The notes under the pieces are model-generated. The model saw only the letters and a list, made by a program, of their open reading frames with translations, searched no databases and was not told the origin of the DNA. From Victivallales bacterium (GTDB lineage: Bacteria > Verrucomicrobiota > Lentisphaeria > Victivallales > UBA1829), in contig JAEEQO010000015.1 in assembly GCA_016285335.1 (NCBI GenBank), positions 1 through 24,108 of the forward strand: DNA of 24,108 bases, read 5' to 3'. Shown piece by piece: positions 15,881 to 22,636 of the stretch (position 1 is the stretch's first letter; each line of letters begins with the position of its first letter). A program made the position numbers and the translations under genes.

Positions 15881-16796
15881 CCGCGCGCCAGTTGAGTTCT
15901 TCCTCGACCTCCGGGTATCCGAGCGGGCCGAACGCCGAGGCGCATTTGCGGCAGGTGTGGGCGTAGTAGGCGTCATGCACCGCCGACGGATCGTCGAAAC
16001 ACGCCACAGCCAGGTCGAGTTCGGCGGAAATCCTCGGGTCCTTCCGGTCCTCCGCCGCGTACATCTGCGCCAAGTTCACGTGCGTGACTGCCGCGTCCAT
16101 CAGGTTTCCGCAGGCTTTCAGCACGTCCAGCGCCTTGCGGTAATACGCCTCGGCATACTTCACATCGTGTTTCGCCGCGTACGCCGCCGCCATATTGTTC
16201 AGCAGTCCGGCGAACCGCCAGTCGTTCGGGTCGAGGAGCGACGCATAGCACCGGAACGCATCCTTGTAATAATTCAGCGACTCGTCGATCTCGCCGAACG
16301 CCTGAAGCGCGGTCGCGCCGTTGACGAGGATCGTGCCGGCGGTGACGCTCCCCGCGATCCCGAGCTTGCCAAGCAGCGTGAAGCCGTCGCGGACCGCAGC
16401 CATGCCGCGTTCGTGGTCTCCCAGCATGCGGTAATGCCCCATGAGCTCGCTCAGGATTCCAAGTTCGCCCTCGCGGTCACCGATGCGATGCGCTTCCTCA
16501 CGCCACTTGCGGAGGTGTTCGCCAAGCTCAACCATCTTTTCCGCATTGAACAGCCGGTCGCACTCCGCGATGACCTCCTGCATCGGGATCCGTCTTTGCT
16601 GATTCCGGTGCGGCATGGCGTCGTGATCGTGATCGTGGTCATGGTCGTGGTCGTGACAGCCGCAGTCGCACGGTTCGCCGTTGCCATGGGTAAACTCCGT
16701 GCTGGGGCCGCTGCCGTGCGAGTGTTCATGCTTGCAGCCGCAGGGTTCCTCCAGCGGGCATTGAGGCTCCAGATAATCTTCGGGATCGATGGTCAT
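15858..16796 (-). CDS. TPR protein with Cys/His-rich metal-binding-like N-terminus
   Basis: 312 residues. Residues 13-60 are rich in cysteine and histidine: CPLEEPCGCKHEHSHG, then CDCGCHDH followed by a DH repeat, which looks like a metal-binding tail. From about 75 to 300 there are TPR helices (e.g. GLLNNMAAAYAAKHDVKYAEAYYRKALDVLK in parts, and AAVTHVNLAQMYAAEDRK). A CxxC (HTCRKC) appears near the C-terminus. GGAG lies 9 bases before the ATG, and a near-consensus promoter is upstream. It heads a two-gene operon with the DUF4037 gene, which it overlaps. Likely a protein-interaction partner of the nucleotidyltransferase-like protein; metal sensing is a guess from composition. Confidence 0.85.
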   Translation of the reverse strand: MTIDPEDYLEPQCPLEEPCGCKHEHSHGSGPSTEFTHGNGEPCDCGCHDHDHDHDHDHDAMPHRNQQRRIPMQEVIAECDRLFNAEKMVELGEHLRKWREEAHRIGDREGELGILSELMGHYRMLGDHERGMAAVRDGFTLLGKLGIAGSVTAGTILVNGATALQAFGEIDESLNYYKDAFRCYASLLDPNDWRFAGLLNNMAAAYAAKHDVKYAEAYYRKALDVLKACGNLMDAAVTHVNLAQMYAAEDRKDPRISAELDLAVACFDDPSAVHDAYYAHTCRKCASAFGPLGYPEVEEELNWRADEYYAGN

Positions 16797-16826
16797 CTTG
16801 CGTTCTCCTTGTCTGTTGTCCGCTAA

Positions 16827-16855
16827 ACAATACAGCGGATTTCCACATTTGTCAA
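16827..16855 (-). promoter_or_regulatory. Sigma70-like promoter of the TPR/DUF4037 operon
   Basis: Minus strand TTGACA (16855-16850, consensus), 17-base spacer, TATTGT (16832-16827, 4 of 6). A small inverted repeat TCCGCT/AGCGGA (16819-16824 and 16834-16839) brackets the -10 box and may be an operator. It lies about 30 bases before the TPR start codon. Confidence 0.7.
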
Positions 16856-16886
16856 CCCCGGAGGGAAAGAAAAAGGGGGGAAACGG

Positions 16887-17801
16887 TCATTTTGCCGGGG
16901 GCCTCAGCAGGGAACGCCCCATGTGTTTCCGGCTGAACCGGATGAACTCGTTGATGAACCGCTGGTCGCCGGACGCGGTGTAAATGAAGTCGACACGCCG
17001 CAGGAGCTCCCCCTCTGTGAACGCCCCGGACCGCAGCACGCCGGCCTTGACCTCGTTTTCCACAACGAGTTCGGACAGCACCGAAATGCCGCCGCCCGCC
17101 TGCACCAGCATCTTCACTGCGTCCGGCGAACACACCTCCGTGATCTGCGCCGGGTCGATTTCCGGCAGGCCGTGTTCCCGCACGAAACGCTCCAGTTCGG
17201 CGCGTCCGCCTGCCCCCGATTCGTCAAGAACAAACGGCCCGCCCCCGCGGATGTATTCGCCCAGCGAAAACATCCGGTGTTTGAGGTAGCCCGGCGCGAA
17301 CACCGGCACGAGGCGGTCCAGGCAGTACGGCTCGGACAGGAAATAGGCGCGGTCGTACGGGGCATCGGTCAGCGCCAGTGTGAGCTCCCCCGCCGCAAGC
17401 ATCCTGTAAAGCGCCTCCGGGCGTTCGATCTTCAGGTGCAGCACGCGGTTCGGATGTTCCTTCTGGTACACCGCGTTCATGCCGATCAGCAGGAAACTCC
17501 CCGCCGTGGCCGTCCCTCCGACCGAATACGACCGCGTCCGGGCATCCGCGCTCCGCAGTTTCCGCAGGATGTCCGCCTCCACGGCGAACAGATGTTCGCA
17601 CTCGTCCCGCAGGAGTTCGCCAGCCGGTGTCAGCTTCACATTGCGTCCGGTGCGCTGAAAAAGCTGAACGCCAAGACGCCGCTCCAGGTTCGCGATCTGC
17701 TTCGTGACGTTCGGCTGGGTCATCCCGTTCAATGCGGCGACCTCGGTGAAATTGCACACGGCGGCGGCCGTGCGGAAAAGTTTCAGACTGCGTTCGATCA
17801 T
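16887..17801 (-). CDS. LysR-family transcriptional regulator, divergent from bioB
   Basis: 304 residues. The N-terminal winged helix-turn-helix (about 3-62: FRTAAAVCNFTEVAALNGMTQ, NVTKQIANLERRLGVQLFQR, LTPAGE) is classical LysR. The effector-binding domain follows (about 90-295), with KIERPEALYRMLAAGELTLAL and GGGISVLSELVV. AAAAGGAA precedes the ATG. Divergent placement next to bioB is the usual arrangement of a LysR regulator and its target, so it probably controls bioB and itself through the palindrome at 17845-17867. The effector is unknown; biotin, a precursor or an unrelated metabolite are all possible. Confidence 0.9.
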   Translation of the reverse strand: MIERSLKLFRTAAAVCNFTEVAALNGMTQPNVTKQIANLERRLGVQLFQRTGRNVKLTPAGELLRDECEHLFAVEADILRKLRSADARTRSYSVGGTATAGSFLLIGMNAVYQKEHPNRVLHLKIERPEALYRMLAAGELTLALTDAPYDRAYFLSEPYCLDRLVPVFAPGYLKHRMFSLGEYIRGGGPFVLDESGAGGRAELERFVREHGLPEIDPAQITEVCSPDAVKMLVQAGGGISVLSELVVENEVKAGVLRSGAFTEGELLRRVDFIYTASGDQRFINEFIRFSRKHMGRSLLRPPAK

Positions 17802-17837
17802 GGCGGATTCCTTTTTTTACTGTTATTGCAGGTTATT

Positions 17838-17866
17838 ACTATACATCGATAACTTATATTTATCAA
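17838..17866 (-). promoter_or_regulatory. Promoter of the lysR gene
   Basis: Minus strand TTGATA (17866-17861, 5 of 6), 17-base spacer, TATAGT (17843-17838, 5 of 6), about 36 bases before the start codon. The operator palindrome lies across the -35 and the spacer. Confidence 0.65.
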
Positions 17867-17867
17867 T
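17845..17867. promoter_or_regulatory. LysR-type operator candidate (T-N11-A palindrome)
   Basis: ATCGATAA (17845-17852) and TTATCAAT (17860-17867) form an inverted repeat with one mismatch and a 7-base spacer. It contains T-N11-A (T17850, A17862) as known for LysR boxes. Its position inside the lysR promoter implies negative autoregulation; it also lies about 90-110 bases upstream of bioB, where an activator could bind. Confidence 0.5.
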
Positions 17868-17958
17868 CCATGCCGATTGATTATTTTCGGTTTTCCGTCA
17901 TGCGCGCTATATTTTATGGGTATTTTTTGTTTTCACACCTCAATTCAGGAGACTTTCC

Positions 17959-18969
17959 ATGAACGATCCCATCCACCCGCTCATCCGCACCGCTTATGCC
18001 GTCCTCGACGGCCGGCCCATCTCCCGCGAGACCGCGCTCGCCATTGCGGAAAACATCCACGGCGCCGACCTGCTCGACCTGGTCTCCCTCGCAAACAAGG
18101 TCCGGCTGAAGTTCGCCCCGCCCATCCAGAGCTGTTCCATCATCAACGCCAAGTCCGGCAGATGCCGCGAAAACTGCCGGTTCTGCGCCCAGAGCGCCGC
18201 CTACGGCACCGGAATCGATACTTATCCTATCCTCGCGCCGGAAGCCGTACTGGAAGCCGCCGGAAAAGTCTATGCCGAGGGGGTCCGCACGTTCGGCTAC
18301 GTGACCAGCGGGCGCGGCTGGGAGAAACCGGACGCCGAGTTCCGCACGATTCTCGACACGCTCGACCTCCTGCATGAGAAATACCCGGACATGCGCCTCT
18401 GCGTCTCGCTCGGCATTCTCTCCGAGGAATGCGTGAAGCTCCTCGCCGAACACCACGTCTGGCGCTACAACATGAACATCCAGACAAGCCCGGCGCGCTA
18501 CGGCGATCTCATCGCCACCACGCACACGATCGAACAGAAGCTCGACACCATCCGCCTCATGAAGAAATACGGCATCACAAACTGCACCGGCGGCATTTTC
18601 GGCCTCGGCGAGAGCTGGCCCGACCGCGTGGACATGGCGTTCGCGATCCGCGAGCTCGACGTGGAGGCGTCGCCGCTGAACGTGCTGCTGCCGATCCCCG
18701 GCACTCCGCTGGAACATCAGGCGCATATCACGCCCGGGGACGCCGCGAAGACGTTCGCGATCTTCCGCCTCGTGAACCCGACGAAGACGCTCAAATTCTG
18801 CGCCGGACGCGAGACCGTGATGAAGGATTTCCAGGGGCTCCTGATGCTGTCCGGCCTGAACGCCCTCATGACCGGCGGCTACCTGACCACCCGCGGACGC
18901 GACATCGCGCAGGACCGTGCGTTCGCCGCATCGCTCGAAGCCTTCGGCGTATCCGGCGGGGAAATCTGA
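17959..18969 (+). CDS. bioB: Biotin synthase BioB, anaerobe-type ligand set
   Basis: 336-residue radical SAM enzyme that inserts sulfur into dethiobiotin, the last step of biotin synthesis. The SAM-cluster motif is C69-x3-C73-x2-C76 (CRENCRFCAQSA). BioB features include YNMNIQTS (170-177), NCTGGIFGLGE (208-218), SPLNVLLPIPGTPL and LKFCAGRE. The auxiliary-cluster positions differ from E. coli BioB: Cys128 and Cys188 correspond to C148 and C209, but the Cys97 position reads Gly113 (TFGYVTSGRG) and the Arg260 position reads Lys279, with a new C281 and an extra C59. AGGAG (17947-17951) precedes the ATG. It is not followed by other bio genes; the hairpin after it ends the unit. Confidence 0.93.
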   Translation: MNDPIHPLIRTAYAVLDGRPISRETALAIAENIHGADLLDLVSLANKVRLKFAPPIQSCSIINAKSGRCRENCRFCAQSAAYGTGIDTYPILAPEAVLEAAGKVYAEGVRTFGYVTSGRGWEKPDAEFRTILDTLDLLHEKYPDMRLCVSLGILSEECVKLLAEHHVWRYNMNIQTSPARYGDLIATTHTIEQKLDTIRLMKKYGITNCTGGIFGLGESWPDRVDMAFAIRELDVEASPLNVLLPIPGTPLEHQAHITPGDAAKTFAIFRLVNPTKTLKFCAGRETVMKDFQGLLMLSGLNALMTGGYLTTRGRDIAQDRAFAASLEAFGVSGGEI

Positions 18970-18996
18970 GGCGGGAAAACAGTCCGAGACAAAAAG

Positions 18997-19030
18997 GAGG
19001 AGCCTGCGAAGAACGCCTCGCAAGCTCCTC
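18997..19030 (-). terminator. Hairpin between convergent bioB and the beta-helix gene
   Basis: Arms GAGGAGC (18997-19003) with GCTCCTC (19024-19030) and TGCGA (19005-19009) with TCGCA (19018-19022), one internal mismatch, 8-base loop. Read on the minus strand the hairpin is closely followed by CTTTTTG, so it serves the gene at 19065-22157 best. It may act for bioB in the other direction too, where the T-tract is poor. Confidence 0.75.
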
Positions 19031-19064
19031 TAACTTTAACGGAAGGATTCGGTCAAAAGGGGGA

Positions 19065-22000
19065 TCACAGGCTGGCGATGATGCCGGTGTCCTTCGTCTC
19101 GAAGATGTTCTCCGAGGTGAGATCGGCGAACGCGCCCATGGCGGACAGTCCGGCGAACGTTTCCGTCTTGTCGTCGCCGAATTTGAGCGTGACCCGGTCG
19201 GCGGTGACGCCGGAGACCGCGACGGAATTATTGCCGTCGGTGTAGGTCAGCGTCGCGGCGTTCCAGTTCGCCTCGCTGCCGGACGCGAACCACAGGGTCA
19301 CGGAGCCGTCCGCGGACTGTTCCACGGTGTCCGCGCCCCAGTTTTCGCCGAACGCGAACGTATCGTTTCCGCCGCAGCCGGTCAGCGTATCGTCGCCGGA
19401 GCCGCCCGCGATCACGTCGTCTCCGGTCCCGCCGGAGATCGTATCGTTTCCGGCGTCGCCGAAGAGGTTGTTGCCGCCGGCCGCGCCCCAGATCACATCG
19501 TCGCCGGAGCCGCCGCGCACGGTCATGCCCGCGAGCTCGGCGGTGTAGCGGCCGCTGGTCATGTCGACCACGTCGGCGCCCGCGCCCGCGCGGACCTCGC
19601 GGATGAGGCTGATGCGCGCGGCCTCCCCGAACTCGGAGTAGATGTCGTCCATGAAGAGCGCGTCGCCGTTGGCGGGGTCGGAAAGATACAGGATGTTCGC
19701 GTCGGACGCCGATCCGCTGAAGGTGTCGCGGATGCGGTTCAGGCCCGCGATGGCGACCTTCTCGCCCGTCAGCATGTTTTTCGCGACATAGGCGGACGTC
19801 CACACGTCGTTCTCACTGACGGAGGCGAAGAAGATGTCCGCGCGGCCGTTGGCGTTGGATTCGACCTGGCGGAAGCCAGTCTCCGCGACGCTCCACGCGG
19901 TGGAATCCGCCTCGAACACGCCGCCCTGTTCCGCCGTACGGCAGGAATAGTCCCCTGCCCTGCCCGCGACGTCGAAGCCGGTGCCGTCCGTGGCGATGCG
20001 GATGGCGCTTTCGAATGAACCGGATGCGCCCGCCGTAATCTCGAACCGATAACCGTCCGCGGCAGACCCGTCGCCGGTCCAGACGATCAGCGAACTGTCG
20101 CTCGAGACAACGGGAACGAACGTTTCCGGCGTTTCCTGTTTGACCGAGAGCACGCCCTGCACGTCGTTCAGACGGAGCACGGTGTTCCCTGCGACCGCGA
20201 GGTCGTTCCCGATGACGCCGCCTTTCAACGTGAAGGAATCGGCAGACGCGACGTCGCCGAGCTTGACCGACAGACTGCCGGAGAACGTCCCGGCGGACGC
20301 GGCAAGCACGGCCCCGGACGCAGCGGCGGCAGCCGTAAGATTCAACTGGCAGCTTCCGGCACCGCCGACCTTGCCGAGGTCGTCGACGACGGCGTCGGTC
20401 GCGGAGGCCAGGCTGAACGTGATCTTTCCGGCGTTGACGACGTCCGCGCCGAGCTGATTCTTCCCGGCGAATACGAGCGAACCGGCGTTGTAGACGGTGT
20501 CGGACGCGGTGGCGAGCGTCACGTTTTCGAGACGCATGCCGCCGCCGTTCCAGGCCGCGCCGCCCTCGCCCGCCGCGTTGCCGCTGAACGTGGACCCGCT
20601 GATCGTGACGCTGCCCGAAGAGTTCGCATCGTTCCAGACCGCGCCGCCCTGAAGCGTCGTGTCGCCCCCGTTGCCCGTGAACACGCAGCCGGAGACCAGC
20701 AGCGCGACGGACGCCCAGGTGTGGGAAATCGCGCCGCCGTACGCCGCCGTATTGGAATCAAAGGTCGCGCCGGAGACTGACGCCGCGGTCTTGCCGGAAT
20801 CCCACACGGCGATCGCGCCGCCGTCGTTGCCCGCGCTGTTCGCGGTGAACGTGCCGCCGGTCACGGCAAGCGCGCCGAAGCACTGGCAGATGGCTCCGCC
20901 GCCGTAGGACGCCGTGTTGCCGCTGAAGTCCGTGCCGGAAACCGAGGTCATGTCCTCCGTCCCAGTCTGGATGTAGATGCCGCCTCCGTACATCGAAGTA
21001 TTGCTGTTGAACGCCGCGTCCGCGACCGTGAGGTTCGCGGTGTCGCTGCTGCCGTAGTCGATGAACGTGGCGATCGCGCCGCCCTGGACCGCGCTGTTCG
21101 CGGAGAACGTGCCGCCGGTCACGGTCAGATCGCCGTTTTTTGTGTTCACGACCGCACCGCCGAACGACGTCCATGAATTCGTTTCGGTCTCGACGACCAT
21201 ATTCCCGGTGAACACCGAGCCGGTGACGCTCATGACGGCATAGTTGTAGATCGCGCCGCCCTGGTAGCCCGCGGTATTTGCTTCGAAGACCGACGCATCG
21301 ACCGAGACCTCGCACACCGCGCCCTCGAACGTGTCGTTGCAGATGGCGCCGCCGGCATACGCTGTGTTGCCGCCGAACGTGCTGCCGCTGATGGAGGCAG
21401 TCGCGCCGCTGTGGATCTCGATGGCGCCGCCGCCCGGCATGAACGTGCCGGAGGGATCGCCCGCCGTCGCGTTGCCGAAGAATGATGCCCCGGTCACGGT
21501 CATGGTCCCGGCGTTCTGCTGGATGGCGCCGCCGAAATACGCGGCATTGCCGCTGAACGTGCCGCCCGTGATCGTATTCGCGGAGTACATCAGCGCCAGT
21601 GCGCCGCCCGCGGCCTTGAACCCGTTCGCGCTGTTGCCCGTGAAAATGCTGTCGGAGGCAGAAAAGACGCCGCCGTAGGTCTCGATCGCGCCGCCGTGCC
21701 CGGTGTAGCCGTTCAGCGGGTTGACCTCGCACCTGGTGAACGTGGAGCCGGAAAGAAAGACTCCGCCCGCCCCGTTCGACGCGGTCAGGCAGATGCCCGC
21801 GCCGTACCAGCCGGAAGCGTTTTCGCAGACCACGGACCCGCTCAGTGTGCCGCCGGTGATGTTGATGCCGGAGATGATTCCGCCCGCGTCCGCAAAGACG
21901 CTGCCGTCGTCGGAAACGTTCGCATTGAGCAGTGCGCCGCCGTTGCCGACGACCGCGCTGTCATAATCGGCATCGGAGCGGGTGACCGTCGAAAACCATT

Positions 22001-22157
22001 CCCCCGTTTCCGGGTCGCTCTCCCATTCCTCGTTCACATACGATCCGATGGTCAGGCCGTACTCGAAATCGTACCCGTTGATCACGGCTTCTTCCAGCTT
22101 GAGCGTGTCGCCCAGATACAGCTGCACGGATCCGTCTTTGAAATTCACTTCGACCAT
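19065..22157 (-). CDS. Large beta-helix repeat protein with C-terminal RTX-like calcium-binding repeats
   Basis: 1030 residues from ATG 22157 (AAAGGAC upstream; the 16-residue extension upstream lacks support). Residues about 50-600 are repeats of the polymorphic outer membrane protein type, e.g. SVSGTDFSGNTASYGGGAI and FTGNxxxxxGGAI(Y/W)N, predicted to form a right-handed beta-helix. A middle region follows, with VNFxx-like strands and a block reading NANGRADIFFASVSENDVW. About residues 880-940 are nonapeptide RTX repeats (GGSGDDVIWG, GDAGNDTISGGTGDDVIAGG), then a C-terminal tail. No N-terminal signal peptide is seen; C-terminal RTX repeats without one fit type I secretion. Likely a secreted or surface adhesin or structural protein. 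No secretion genes lie in the window. Confidence 0.88.
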   Translation of the reverse strand: MVEVNFKDGSVQLYLGDTLKLEEAVINGYDFEYGLTIGSYVNEEWESDPETGEWFSTVTRSDADYDSAVVGNGGALLNANVSDDGSVFADAGGIISGINITGGTLSGSVVCENASGWYGAGICLTASNGAGGVFLSGSTFTRCEVNPLNGYTGHGGAIETYGGVFSASDSIFTGNSANGFKAAGGALALMYSANTITGGTFSGNAAYFGGAIQQNAGTMTVTGASFFGNATAGDPSGTFMPGGGAIEIHSGATASISGSTFGGNTAYAGGAICNDTFEGAVCEVSVDASVFEANTAGYQGGAIYNYAVMSVTGSVFTGNMVVETETNSWTSFGGAVVNTKNGDLTVTGGTFSANSAVQGGAIATFIDYGSSDTANLTVADAAFNSNTSMYGGGIYIQTGTEDMTSVSGTDFSGNTASYGGGAICQCFGALAVTGGTFTANSAGNDGGAIAVWDSGKTAASVSGATFDSNTAAYGGAISHTWASVALLVSGCVFTGNGGDTTLQGGAVWNDANSSGSVTISGSTFSGNAAGEGGAAWNGGGMRLENVTLATASDTVYNAGSLVFAGKNQLGADVVNAGKITFSLASATDAVVDDLGKVGGAGSCQLNLTAAAAASGAVLAASAGTFSGSLSVKLGDVASADSFTLKGGVIGNDLAVAGNTVLRLNDVQGVLSVKQETPETFVPVVSSDSSLIVWTGDGSAADGYRFEITAGASGSFESAIRIATDGTGFDVAGRAGDYSCRTAEQGGVFEADSTAWSVAETGFRQVESNANGRADIFFASVSENDVWTSAYVAKNMLTGEKVAIAGLNRIRDTFSGSASDANILYLSDPANGDALFMDDIYSEFGEAARISLIREVRAGAGADVVDMTSGRYTAELAGMTVRGGSGDDVIWGAAGGNNLFGDAGNDTISGGTGDDVIAGGSGDDTLTGCGGNDTFAFGENWGADTVEQSADGSVTLWFASGSEANWNAATLTYTDGNNSVAVSGVTADRVTLKFGDDKTETFAGLSAMGAFADLTSENIFETKDTGIIASL

Positions 22158-22636
22158 GTTGCGCGTCCTTTCTTTTTCTGTGCCGGAACGCGGACACGGC
22201 GGCACGGCGGAGCATCCGCCAGCATCCCGCCATGCGGCAGGAAACGACAGTCCGCCATGCTTTCCCCGTCTTGTGTTTCGGGCACAATTCCGCCGTCCGG
22301 CGGAGGGAACTTGAACGGAGCGGGGATCTGGCTCGCCGCACCATGCGGCTCACAGTTGCGCGACAGTCCGTGAATTTCACACGGTTCACCCGGATTCCGT
22401 CCGATGAATAAATGTTATTTTAATATACCTTCCGAATCGTCTTTTTCAAGCCGGACGGACGGAAATACCGGGTAATAGCGGAGGTTTCCGCCATCCTCAG
22501 CGGGCCGCCCCCGAAAAATCGCCGCAAAAACTCCGCCGCCGCGGTTGAAAACGGTCTATTCAGTATTATATTATAGCAGAAACTAAAACGATTCACCCCG
22601 ATTCGCCTCGAAACGAGGTCAGAAAGGATTGCCAAC
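22158..22636. other. Divergent intergenic region between the beta-helix gene and the GH2 gene
   Basis: No convincing gene in 479 bases. The half nearest the beta-helix gene is GC-rich with short repeated words (CGCCATGCGG variants near 22229-22346) and a small palindrome CCGCCGTCCGGCGG. The middle holds a 9-bp inverted repeat TTCCGTCCG (22395-22403) / CGGACGGAA (22456-22464) around an AT-rich loop, possibly regulatory. A promoter for the GH2 gene lies at 22545-22574. Confidence 0.6.
22545..22574 (+). promoter_or_regulatory. Promoter candidate of the GH2 gene
   Basis: TTGAAA (22545-22550, 5 of 6), 18-base spacer, TATTAT (22569-22574, 5 of 6), about 60 bases before the start codon in an AT-rich patch that stands out from its GC-rich surroundings. 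Confidence 0.6.

Noticed and set aside
17832..17853. BirA-type biotin operator (GTTAT-N12-ATAAC)
   Set aside because: Arms are oriented and spaced unlike the TTGTAAACC/GGTTTACAA box; the LysR-type palindrome is a better explanation.
18429..20018. Plus-strand frame of 529 codons across the bioB end and the beta-helix gene
   Set aside because: Arg/Gly-rich composition from GC-rich antisense and off-frame reading; it crosses the terminator hairpin and has no recognisable domain.
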